From positions 744,001 to 808,000 of the forward strand of contig JAHRHY010000019.1 of assembly GCA_019671135.1 (NCBI GenBank): DNA of 64,000 nt, given 5' to 3'. Positions 25,143 through 35,091 of this stretch are shown one piece after another; position 1 is the first letter of the stretch; each line of letters opens with the position of its first letter. Below the pieces are notes generated by a model. It made no database searches. It saw nothing but the letters and a program-made list of their open reading frames with translations, and was not told where the DNA came from. The stretch comes from Linnemannia hyalina (lineage: Eukaryota > Mortierellomycota > Mortierellomycetes > Mortierellales > Mortierellaceae). Made by a program: the position numbers and the translations under genes.

Positions 25143-28100
25143 ATGGGCATCACAAATCTCACCGGGTGGATCAAGGCGACAGACGGAGTGGAGGAAGATC
25201 TAACCAAGAAGAGATGTGAAGTAGATTTTGCGTCGATGTTTTTTGCGTTGGTGAACTCGCTGAGTTTCCATAAAACAGTGCAGTTCGCTGCAAAGTCCGC
25301 CCGATGTCAATTATCTACTCACACAACAACATCGACACAGCAGGCTTCATCCGGCCCAGAGCGAGCAGCCGACGTCGATGGCGCGGGCATGTCTACTCAC
25401 ACAACAACATCTACACGGCAGGCTTCATCCAGCCCAAAACGAGCAGCCGACGTCGACGATGCGGACACCGCCGACACTGCTTCCTCTAACAAACGCCTCC
25501 GACCCCTCCAAATCAGCTCCGGGTCGTCGACTCTCGTTGAAGACATGCAGCGATTGCTGGCAACACAGCCATCCCAGATTCGGTTCGACGAGAGCGGCGC
25601 TCTGACCACAATCTGCGCCCAGGAAAAGGTCATTGTAAGTACCATAAATCATACCATCTGGAGAAAAGCTAAATGGATTGTACTGATCTGGAAAAAAGTT
25701 AAATGATTCATGCTATCTGGAGAAAAGCTAAATTGCTGTGACCAAAATAATAATTCGCTGTTTCCAATAGGATTTTCGATCTGTCGGAGCCGCAATTGAG
25801 AAGATTCTCTCCTCACGATTGTCTAAGGACATCACAATGCTCCATATGGATGGTCTACGATCAATGGAGAAGGAATGGGCGCACGGCAAACGAGATCAGG
25901 CGCTGTCCAAGCAGTTGGAAACACTTGAACGAGATTACACGGAGGGCAAGCTGCACAACAAAAGACAGCTATACAAACGCCTGAAGGCGTCGTACCGAGC
26001 ACCACCGGAGGCATTGCGCGCCGTTTCGGAAGTACTGCGTCAGAGTGGATGGACGATTTGCCAATGTCTCAACCAAAGCGACAGTGCATTGCGCGGACAG
26101 TCAACAACGCTGCCGTACCCGGAGATATCCGAGTTATCACCAAGGACTTCGATCTCATGGCATTCGAGTCAATCATGTCCGTCACCATGCCAGTCAAGAA
26201 CACTTGGACTACTTTCCACAAAGATGAGCTTCTGAACGAGCATGGCCTTCCGACCCCTGTACATCTAACGCTTGCCGCTCTGGTATCGAACAACGACTAC
26301 ACCAACGGAGTTTTTTCCTATGGCTTGACATCCAATGTCGATACGGTCCGTCAGTTCAAGATGACAGGTCTTGATGGAACGGTTGGCCAAGATCGAGTGG
26401 AGGTGGTTCGGATCTATGTTAGGCGCTACCTTGACATAATACACCAAAAGGCCCGTACAATCAAGGACTCAGCCACCCAAAGCGCACGTCGTCGACTGCG
26501 ATGCAATCCTAACCCAACGGTGAAGGCACACGACAAGGATCTGAGGAGGATCGAAACGGCCGATCGACAGCTGCGTGTAGATGTGACAGAATTCGGCCAT
26601 GCTCTCAAGACATTCGTGCTTTGCGAGGAAACCACTCTGGACAACAACAGGATCAGCCCGGCGGCCGATACACACACACGACTGATGGCCATAATTAAGG
26701 AAACAGAATTCAACAAAGCCTACAATGATTGGCGTCGCTTTTCCGCGAGTCGGACGGGATCGTTGCCGCCTGGGCTGCTAGTAGATCCAGCTTCTCAGGG
26801 GGCGGCGACAGACGCAGAGGCAACGCCACCACCACTCCCAACGGCACCCAAGGCAGGATCAGCACCATATCCGCAAGCTACATCAGCGGGATCACCTTCC
26901 ATCAGGCAGACGCATGGCCCAGCCGAACATCCACCATCGCACAAGCAAAAGATTAAAAAACAACGCCGACATGGTTCACATGCCCTCCAGCGGCGACGAC
27001 AGAAGTGGCGTCGTTCCAGGTATGTCTTTTCTCCTGGTATTTTTCTCCGCCTTGTCCAGCTATATACATATATTTCCACCTTAACACAACTCATTGCAAA
27101 ATCGCATCTAGATTCCGCTCGCGCACAGACGTGCAAGATCGCTATGTGCCGGACACTGTTTTCCTAGAAAAGGCCAGCCCTGTTGATGTCGTGGAACTTT
27201 CAGGATTGAAGCCGTCGACCCCCCGTCCTTCAAAGCCCAAGGAGCAACCCCCCCGTATCGACCAAGTGCCTGCCCCCGCTGCCAAGAAGAAAAAGAAAAA
27301 ACTCCTTGGCGAACCTAAAGGAATAGCTGGACCCAAGGCCTTGAAGAGAGCGTTCCAGTCTGTTTTCGCAACGGTCACGCTCACGACTGGATCCCTGCAA
27401 GGCTGCCTAGGAAGATCAACCAATCTGTCGAAAGCAGAGGTTGCGCAGCTAACCCAACACGTGAGTTCGGCAGTCTCTACCGTCAATAGCGCCAAACACA
27501 TTGTGTACAAGCTTATCGAGATGCGCATTCTACAGCCGCTGATCGAGACTGGACTGAACCAGGCAGAGGATGGACCGGACGAGAGCTTCCTAGAGAAGAT
27601 CCTGGATTCCGATTGGGCGGAAAGGTTTGTCCAAAACCTACTGTCCTTCGTCTTGAGGAATTCCATTGTCCCCCAAGGACGTCCACCCGCGTCGGACAAG
27701 AGCAAGGATGCTGTCGCTGAAGCAATCTCGACGTTTAACGAGTTCAAGAAGACGCTGTGCCCAGGGTTCAAAGCCCTCAACTCAACGGATCTGGCTTTGA
27801 GTAATATCATCGCGGAACTTGCACCCAAGATCTGCCTAGATCAGAAACTGCATTACAGGAGAATACCGGAGACTCTTAGAACAAAGGTACCATCTATCCA
27901 TATCCATTCAGTTTGTCAAATATTTTCAATGGGGTGTAAAACATATTTTAACACTCCTTTTGTTTATGCAATGCCAGCTCTCCAAGCTGTCCATTGATTG
28001 CGATGGTCTTCCTGAAATAGATCAAGATGGCACCGACGCTGGTGGTGATGCCGGGGCTGCTGACGTTAACGAGGGTGTGGACGACGACGACGCCCTCAAG

Positions 28101-29773
28101 CGATCCAAGAAGATCATTTTCAAGCCGGGTCATATTCAACTCTGCTGGCGATATTTCCTCCTCTTACCATCATCCAAGCGGCCCCGGTTCTGCACCCAGG
28201 CCAAAATGAGCGATTCCTTCATCGACATCAACGAGGAAGCGTTGGTTGCGCTTCTCTGGGGAGAGAAGGCAGTTCAGTTGGACAACGTATGGGAGGACAC
28301 CCGCTACACTCACAACTGGGCAGCGGCAAAACAGCGTTCTTCGTACGGAGAGGTGATCAAAGAACTATTCATCGGTGACCGAGATGTCATCAAGGAAGCC
28401 AGGAATAAGCAGCAGACGACATACGGGAAGAGGACAACAACCATGGCTGAGCGTGAGGAGGCCCATCCACACATCTACGGATAGTTAGAGCTCGCACGGT
28501 ATTTGACGAATAAGGTCAATTTTTTCCGAGAACGGCACAACGCCTCCCTCACGGCCCCGACACCACCGTTGCCATCATCAACGCCATCGTCATCGACGAC
28601 CTCCACCCCACCGCCTCTTCCCACCCCACGTCAGCAGCCGCGTTCTTACCGCTACGCCCTCAACAACTATATCAGGACGGATGGCCACCAGCTGCAGATT
28701 CTCGCGTATGACCTTACAAAACCCCGCCAATCCCCAAATTACAGTGAGTTTCTTTCTAGGATCGAGAAGCTTTATCCAACGCGGCAGCATCTTATCGACG
28801 CGTTTGGCGACGACCTGGATTCAGTCATTGTCGTCGGTATTGATCCCGGAGAGGTAGTGAGTGGTGCATTTTGTTTGACACTTCCCGGTGGAAAAGTCAT
28901 CAATCTGCTGATCAAGAGGGCCTCCCTATACCAGCCTACTCTGGCCTTCCGAGATTGGGAACAGCATTGGAAAAGGCGACACCCAACAGCTGGTCCAGGC
29001 GATGTTGTCGACTCATCCCTTTGGACACGGATTACCGACCTGGACAAGCTCACCACTCTCCCGTCTGTCCACGACCTAGAGAATTCTCTCCCCTCAACGA
29101 ACTACGACACCTCGTTGGATGCTTTGACGGCAGCTCACAAGAAGTACTACGAGCAGGAACCGCTGATCCACGGGATTTACGCGTCAAGAGAATGGAAGGT
29201 AGCGGTTCACGAGCACAGAATGGCGAAAATGTCGGAGTTGGATCTGGCCGTCGCTGGCGTTTTGCGGATGGTGGATGAGGCATGTGAGGGCGTACCCGTC
29301 CACCAAAGAAAAGTTTTTTTTGCCCTGGGGAATGGAACCTTCCGGTCTGGCTTTAATCTCTCTTCGGTGCACACCACGTTTCTCAGACGTCTTTTACAGC
29401 AGGTACGAAAGGCAAAAAAAAATTGTGAAAGGCATGGTTGTATCTTTTTGTCTTGATTGTGTGCACTCATGATGCCATGGCAAATCTATGGAACACAATT
29501 TTATTATTCCTGCACCGATAGAGTGCTGCGCTCGGATACAAGGCTGCCCTGGTCGACGAGTATCTTACTTCCACCATGTGTCCAACATGTGTGGTTGAGA
29601 ACCGAGCCACCCGCCTCGCCAAGCCGTCGATGAGGACATGCGCCTGTGTTGAGTGCACTCGGTGGATTCACCGAGATGGAGTGGGGGCGCACAACATCGC
29701 TTTGATCGGAGAACAGTACCTCAAGTCTCTAGGACGGCCCGAGCCCCTTGCAAGACCCCCCAAACAAACCTAA
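25143..29773 (+). pseudogene. XPG/FEN1-like nuclease joined to a Fanzor (TnpB-like) RuvC nuclease; two disruptions
   Basis: Fanzors are eukaryotic relatives of TnpB, RNA-guided DNA nucleases carried by transposons. Exons 25143-25634, 25771-27019, 27112-27886, 27978-29402 and 29522-29773 have good splice sites and would encode about 1397 residues. The first ~400 residues look like an XPG/FEN1 nuclease: 'MGITNLTGWIK', D28 in 'VDFASMFF', 'MLHMDGLRSMEKEWAHGKR', 'NQSDS', 'VITKDFDLMAF' and 'VSNNDYTNGVFSYG'. A Pro/Lys-rich linker follows. The C-terminal part is Fanzor-like: RuvC-I 'VVGIDPG' (about residue 1128), 'ALGNGTFRSGF', 'DEYLTSTMCP', a CxxC...CxC-xx-C zinc ribbon, and RuvC-III 'HRDGVGAHNI'. 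Two lesions break it: a missing base near 26083-26085 and a TAG at 28482-28484 with the same frame coding on both sides. No ATG begins the Fanzor half, which favours a fusion. Two adjacent genes remain possible. Confidence 0.8.
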
Positions 29774-29845
29774 CCTCTATAGATAGAAACTATAGTTTAC
29801 ATTATCCCCTTCTACGGATTAAGGGATAGGACCCTCTTACATATT

Positions 29846-29947
29846 AGCCTGCGTCCTTTCTTAAAAGCAGAAATTGATTTCGATTTTGATCCTGAGCTGG
29901 TGACTTAATGTTGATTGGCTCGGAAGTTAAGCTAAATCAAAATCGGA
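29846..29947 (+). repeat. Left inverted-repeat arm
   Basis: About 100 bases. The inner 45 bases (29903-29947, containing GTTGATTGGCTCGG and AGCTAAATCAAAATCGG) match the reverse complement of 33806-33850 with a few mismatches. The outer part (CCTGCGTCC ... GATCCTGAGCTGGTGAC) matches the reverse complement of 34273-34318, with about 13 extra bases on the left. Confidence 0.8.
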
Positions 29948-30127
29948 ATCCATTTGAAAATCAACTTTTTCTGATTTCCGAGTAGATCTCGCGTGTCATT
30001 ATTGTCCTGCTTTACTCTTTGCTTGCTTTCTTGCTGGTGTATTTGTGTTTGCTTTCTTTTTTCTTTTGCTTTTGCTTCCATCGTCTTACTCTCGCCCCTA
30101 AACCCCCATTCCCTCCCTGCCTCCAAT

Positions 30128-30634
30128 ATGAACCAACAACCCCCTCACACTCAAGTTGCAATCCCCATGGTCCGACCTCCCAACCCTCCTCACCCTAGTA
30201 GTACTTCACCCGAATCTCAACAACTCCACAAGCACCACCAGCAACACGAGCACGACCGGCAACAACAACACTCTGATCTCCACCGGCAATACGCGTTCCA
30301 GCAATATATGCACCAGCAGCCCACTCACTACAATAACCAACAACACGACCAAGCCAACATTCCTCCAGCCCCATATGTGTTTAACAACAACCAGTCTACT
30401 ATTCCTTCGTATGGTCAAACATAATATCAATCATCGTTACTGCAGTCCTTGGGCACAGAGTTACCGCCGACTCCTCGATCCCCAGTCCTTCTATCCTTTA
30501 CCTGTCTCTCGGCTTCGAGCTCCCCAAACCTCCTGATCTCAGCCCGCCCAAGCCACAATTGTCTGATCCCTTGTCCTCTGCTTTACTTGAGAGCCCTAAT
30601 CCCTCCACCAAGGGCCCCTCAACAACAAGCAGCT
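30128..30634 (+). pseudogene. Decayed N-terminal part of the SANT-type gene
   Basis: The ATG at 30128 opens a Pro/His/Gln-rich frame of 98 codons ending at a TAA near 30422. Beyond the stop, coding-looking Pro-rich sequence continues but shifts frame (near 30480 it reads 'ELPKPPDLSPPKPQLSDP' in another frame). No intron of plausible size joins these pieces. Probably the original N-terminus of the 30635-31651 protein, now broken. Confidence 0.45.
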
Positions 30635-31651
30635 ATGGCCGTACCATCCTCTCAGTTTGAAGTCAACACAGCCGCGACATCCCAGGGTAACTCCCAGACC
30701 TGTACGGCCTCCCAGAACAATACATTCTCCAAGCCCACATCCAACAAACGCAAAGAAATGGCTTCTCCTCCTGTTGCCGGTTCGCTGAACCAAGGAAAGA
30801 AGCGTGGTGCTTCTGTACCTGCTTCATCGTCAACCCAGGATGTCAATGAGACCGCTTTCGAGGATGGATCTGAGAGAGAGGATTGGCTGGTTGCACGACT
30901 CCAGGACCCTTCCATATCCCTTCCACCTCGGGCCGACAAAAGGCATCCAAGGGAGAGTCGGATGAGGTTCAAGGCGGATGTTCACAGGCAACTGGCGGAG
31001 GAGTTCAACAACATGCAGTTCAAGATGCCGCACTCCAGACGATTCTACAGTACCACCCTCAACGGCAATGGAATCAAGTCCAAGATAAAACGCATTCAAA
31101 CAACATTCATGACAGCGCACAACCTTCGAGGCCCCTCTGGATATGGCGGCACGGATTTGGAGTCATGGAAAACTGCCATCATGAAAGAATGCCGTTATTT
31201 TTTCGAACTGCTTCCGGCTTGGGGTCAGAAGTGGAGCGATGGCGTAGTATTTTACGCAGACTCGATGACGGACTTGACGGACGATCGCATCACAGACAAC
31301 ATAAAAGACCTGAACGAGGCGACGCGCATGTCAGTACAATTGGAGTATCGGAAAGCAGAGATACAGGGACGAATCAGGATGATGGAGAGCGAGTCGAGCC
31401 TAATGGAAAAGGAGATAGCATTGAGGGAGAAGGAGATGGTCTTCAAACTGCGACTGGAGGAAATCGAAGCCAGAAAGGCAGAGGCTATCGCCAAGGTGCA
31501 GGCAGAAAAGGAATTAGCATTGGAGCGAGAGCGATGGATGTCTAAGCACAATTCACCTGGTCTATATTGTGGAAAGAAGGAAGTATGGATTCCGACAGGC
31601 AGCTTCAAAAATAAAAGTCCTTCGCCAAGCGCTAACCAAAGTAACCAATAA
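30635..31651 (+). CDS. SANT/Myb-like DNA-binding protein of a PIF/Harbinger-type element
   Basis: The intact frame from ATG 30635 encodes 338 residues. The Ser/Thr/Asn-rich start is followed by a SANT/Myb-like region (about 75-210) with 'REDWLVARLQDP', 'RFKADVHRQLAEEFNN', 'IKSKIKRIQTTFMTAHNLRG' and several conserved Trp residues. A long charged coiled coil (about 225-310, 'LMEKEIALREKEMVFK', 'KAEAIAKVQAEKELALER') completes it. This layout matches the accessory Myb/trihelix protein that PIF/Harbinger elements encode beside the DDE transposase, where it helps nuclear import and terminal binding. It is convergent with the transposase stump. Upstream remnants suggest the protein was once longer. 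Confidence 0.65.
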   Translation: MAVPSSQFEVNTAATSQGNSQTCTASQNNTFSKPTSNKRKEMASPPVAGSLNQGKKRGASVPASSSTQDVNETAFEDGSEREDWLVARLQDPSISLPPRADKRHPRESRMRFKADVHRQLAEEFNNMQFKMPHSRRFYSTTLNGNGIKSKIKRIQTTFMTAHNLRGPSGYGGTDLESWKTAIMKECRYFFELLPAWGQKWSDGVVFYADSMTDLTDDRITDNIKDLNEATRMSVQLEYRKAEIQGRIRMMESESSLMEKEIALREKEMVFKLRLEEIEARKAEAIAKVQAEKELALERERWMSKHNSPGLYCGKKEVWIPTGSFKNKSPSPSANQSNQ

Positions 31652-31745
31652 ACTAAATACTGGTAAACCTTTATTGCATTCGTTCTCTGAGTTGTTCCCT
31701 TTTTCTTCGACCAAGGATCCTTTGATGCCTTTCGAATCTAGTCCG

Positions 31746-32118
31746 CTAAGCTAGGCTTTCAAACTTGCGCCATGGATAGTCAATGTACACTTGACCATCA
31801 TCCTCGATATCATCATCCCGAAGATCCGTACCATGGACCTCAACGTCCTCATCGTTACTGCCATCGTCACTGCCATCATTATCGCTGTCGCTACCATCAT
31901 GGTTATCCATCACTGCCTCTATCGTAGTCTGATTCGAGCTCCGGGTGTGTTAAAAGAATATTATGGATCACAACGCATGCGTGAATGTGCTGAACGATCC
32001 GTCGCATATCGCTTGTGGTGTTGTGGTCCATGCGCAGGTGTCTGAGAGATGCACAACGACCCTCCAACAGGCCAAACGCATGCTCAATTTTCACCCGAGA
32101 GGATGTTGCCTGTTGGTG
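31746..32118 (-). pseudogene. PIF/Harbinger (DDE_Tnp_4-type) transposase, C-terminal fragment
   Basis: The minus strand encodes 'SRVKIEHAFGLLEGR', then 'DMRRIVQHIHACVVIHNILL' and an Asp-rich tail, the classic last block of the Harbinger DDE domain including its final Glu ('IEHAFG'). A frameshift near 31903-31910 separates the block from the rest of the acidic tail, which ends at a TAG at 31746-31748. Everything upstream, including both catalytic Asp, is missing and is replaced by the Crinkler gene, whose last codons overlap this fragment in a different frame. Confidence 0.8.
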
Positions 32119-33744
32119 GAGACGACTGCCCAGACGTGGTAAACTTCTGCTTTTTGAGCTGGAGCTCGCGTCCTGGGATATCAGAGTGCATCTTTCTCAT
32201 GAGCCACACGATCTGGCCTAGTATAGACGCGGCCTCTTCTCTCCAGGTACTCTTTTTGTAGTTAACAATTTCATCCAGCCTCGAGATCCTGAACTTGGGG
32301 CAGTCTCCAGAGTCTTGCGACGGATCGATAGTGCACTCCACAAAGAACCAGAAGGTGGCGTCGGTGACGATGCCATATGCTCTCATGGGAACGGAGCTGT
32401 CCTCCTCTCGCTCTTCATCTCCGTTGTCATCACAGCTGCGCTTGCGCTTCCTCGCCGTCAACGACGACTCCAGCTGCACTAGGTTCTGCGCCAACCCCTT
32501 GCGATACTCCTCATGCTTGACCTCTGTGACGCCCAGTACATGTCTCGAACCATCCTTGGCAAGAGCCTCGATAGCATAGTCGACCTTGCCATGCCCGTGT
32601 CTGCCTCGAAGCGGTCTCCCAGGTGCGAGTGTCAGCTCGCCATTGAAGATCAGGACGGCTTGCGTGAGGAACGAGCACACATAGGCAGAGCATGTGGCTT
32701 CGTTGGCGAAGGTATCTGAAGGGATCGCCCGTATCCTGGAGTCGAGCTCATCAAGCAGTCTCCGTAGCGACTCCTTGTGCTCTTTGGAGTGGAGTGGCTC
32801 TGTCGAGATGCCAGTGAAGGGTGGTAAGTCAGACATGGTTGGTGTTTCCATGTTCGAGATCCCGTACAGGCTGTTGACCTCCTTGAGTGTGAAGTCTGTG
32901 TACTTCTTGGTCGGCGTCTCCAGAGCTACCGTGAACGTCTTGATGTTGGTCCTCCGGTACAGCTGGATGATGTCGCGAAAGTGTGCATCGTCACTGGGGT
33001 ATTCGGTGCCTTCAGAGATCCCGCGTGGATGGATAACCGCCAGCACAGCCTCGTCATCCTCCTTGTCCGGATACACGGCGTAGATGGCTTTCTCAAGCTT
33101 GCTGATGGTTGCCGTGTCGGTGTCTGTCGTCCATGGAAAGCTCTCGGTGCGGTTGGGTCGCACGACAACGTTGAGTGTGAAGGTGCCCTTGGCCCTACGC
33201 AGGTCCTCGATCTCCATCAGCAGCTCCTCCATCTTCGCTTTCAACTCGAGCGTGTGTGGCGTGCTTGTGGCTGTGGTTTTAAAAAAAAAACGGAGTGCTT
33301 AGTCAGCAGTAGGCTTGGCATCCAGCTTTTCTAAAAGTTGCACCAGAGTGGTGGTAGTGGTTCCAGTCAAACAGAGAGGGTAGGTCAACAAGAGAGGGTT
33401 AGAGACATACCTTTGGGTCGCTCGACAACGATGTATGTGTTGTCGTCAGGGGTCTCTGGGAAGAGCTTGGCGAGGCATGTCCTTGGGTTATCAAGCTTTG
33501 TCTTGTCGTCCAAGTCATCAAGCTTGATGACGCGCTCGTCTCCTGCATTCTCGTTGGCGGGGATCGTGGCTCGCCAGAACACCAAGTCCTTGGCGTCGAT
33601 GTCCTCAAAGGCGCCTGGGTTCTTTCCGATGATCGCTTTCTTGAGTGCACCGATTGTGTCGCCAGCAGACAGATGGAGAGGGAAGGCGCATGACGTGGAG
33701 TTGCCGCTGATGAGACAGAAGAGTGTGAGTGTGTTTGCTGCCAT
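32084..33744 (-). CDS. Crinkler (CRN)-type protein with PD-(D/E)XK nuclease domain
   Basis: Crinklers were first described as cell-entering effectors of oomycetes and also occur in fungi, where their role is unclear. Two exons (33744-33411, 33270-32084) join in phase to give 506 residues. The N-terminal header (about 1-110) starts 'MAANTLTLFCLISGNS' and carries 'IGALKKAI', 'DAKDLVFWRATIP' and 'YIVVERP', the ubiquitin-like CRN domain. A helical middle part follows. The C-terminal domain has 'GKVDYAIEAL' (D342) and 'GVTEVKHEE' (E361, K363), then Q373 in 'LAQNLVQLESSL', an intact PD-(D/E)XK signature. There is no classical signal peptide. The gene sits between the arms of an inverted-repeat element and its 3' end runs into transposase-derived sequence. 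The frame is undamaged, unlike its neighbours, suggesting recent arrival or selection. Host target unknown. Confidence 0.85.
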
Positions 33745-33805
33745 GGGTGTGTGTGAGAGAATGGAGAGGTGGTGCGCACAGAAAGCCCCCCCTCCTTTCT
33801 TAAAA

Positions 33806-33850
33806 TCCGATTTTGATTTAGCTTAAATTCCGAGCCAATCAACATTAGGT
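33806..33850 (-). repeat. Right inverted-repeat arm, inner part
   Basis: Reverse complement of 29903-29947 with about six mismatches. It begins 61 bases before the Crinkler start codon on the transcript's upstream side, so the arm probably supplies part of the Crinkler promoter. Confidence 0.8.
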
Positions 33851-34272
33851 AAGGGGGTCGTTCCATATCTTAAGGGCAGCCCAGGAACGCTTGCACAGTC
33901 TGGATTCCAGAGAACCGCTCATATGGCTCATCTTTTAAAACAACACCCGTCCATCCAGCGACCCCTGGATGACTGTGGAGCAGCAAGTTCACTCTTGTTC
34001 TTGTATCAATAAAGAAGACCCCGCATCAGGAGTTGGGGACTTGAACTTCAAAGGCAGTCTGAGCCTGATTAACTCGGGCATGGTCCGCAGAGGGGCCTGG
34101 CTCTATGTAGTCCCTAGAGCTTTGTGAGGGACACGGTTGCAGAAACAGCCTGCCGTTGCTACGACTAGCGGCCAAGTCTACCTGCTGTTCTGATTGGGCG
34201 ACAGCCACCAGCGACTGTGTTTGTTCATAGTGTGGCCTGAGTCCATCAGACCAAGAACAACCCCCTAAAGTC
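33849..34272. mobile_element. Small MITE-like insertion splitting the right arm
   Basis: About 420 bases interrupt an arm that is continuous in the left copy. The insert starts near AGGGGGTCGTTC and ends near GAACAACCCCCT, imperfect inverted ends (11 of 12 matching). No coding potential. On the minus strand, GTTCAAGTC (34046-34038) resembles a Pol III B box and the sequence at 34075-34059 weakly resembles an A box, so a tRNA-derived origin is possible but unproven. Confidence 0.6.
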
Positions 34273-34318
34273 GTCACCAGCTCATGATCTAAATCGAAAT
34301 TTCATTGGACGCAGGCTA
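34273..34318 (-). repeat. Right inverted-repeat arm, outer part
   Basis: GTCACCAGCTCATGATC ... GGACGCAGGCTA is the reverse complement of the outer left arm (29846-29904), with about 13 bases missing in the middle. Confidence 0.75.
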
Positions 34319-35091
34319 TTTTCATGTTGCTCCTGATCCGCCTCAACATTAGCCGATTTCGCCAGAGAGTTCTTCTCAAGGATGGAGATCACAGACGAAG
34401 ATCAGGCGGTAGAGCCAAGGGTGACCCTGGCAGGGGTGGCAATCTTTCCGGCGTGTTCGACAGAGTGAGAACCAGCGGTCCATGCAGGAGGTTGCGAATG
34501 TTTCTTGGAGTCACGAGAAATAATATCATGCAGGCTTGGACTAGGATGGGGGTTCCTTGAACCCCATTTTCGCTCACCGACGCGAATGACTTTGGTGAGG
34601 AGGAGGTGAAAGGAAGATAAGATACATACATCACGCATTTAGCTGGACTAGAATTTGCTTCATCTTGCGGGTGGCATGGATGGAATGTTCAACTCGCGAG
34701 AACTAGGATGCTTCGACTTACTCTAGGAACAGGATTCACATATGTTGAATAAGCTACAACTACACAACATGTCTGCCGATATTCGTGTGTTCAAGTCCAC
34801 CGTCAACTTTGAAATGCGTTTATATCCAGTCCAAGTTCACGTCTCCTCTCAGCCCACTACTTGGTCGAGCATCCTGCATCCTACTTTTGAATGAGAATGA
34901 TCACGGAGGTTGGTCAAGAGGGGGAGGGGCAAAAGAGAAGGATAAGGTTGGAGAAAGGAGAAGAGAACAGTCGAAAATCAGGTCGAGAGAGACTTTAACC
35001 GCACTAGTCATTGTCGTTAATAATAATTCGTTCCCTTCCCGTCCTGATCTCCGGCAGGACAGACCAAGCAGCTTTCCACTCCATCGCACAC
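34319..35091. other. Intergenic region and UreF upstream sequence
   Basis: About 770 bases with no recognisable gene. The last 60 bases are C-rich leader before the UreF ATG. No specific control site recognised. Confidence 0.45.

Larger units (their letters stand above)
29846..34318. mobile_element. Terminal-inverted-repeat element carrying SANT gene, PIF/Harbinger stump and Crinkler
   Basis: Long inverted arms bound a ~4.5 kb unit: the left arm (29846-29947) matches the right arm in two pieces, 33806-33850 and 34273-34318. The pieces are separated by a small insertion. The outer tips are GCCTGCGTCC and GGACGCAGGC. Inside are a SANT/Myb-like gene (plus), the C-terminal end of a PIF/Harbinger DDE transposase (minus) and a complete Crinkler (minus). 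SANT plus DDE_Tnp_4-type transposase is the usual PIF/Harbinger gene pair. Flanks are TTA (left) and TAT (right), near but not equal to the expected 3-base TWA duplication, so the exact ends are uncertain. With its transposase truncated the element is non-autonomous. Confidence 0.7.

Noticed and set aside
34000..34120. tRNA gene on the minus strand
   Set aside because: Only a B-box-like and part of an A-box-like sequence are present; the stems do not pair, so it is not a functional tRNA.
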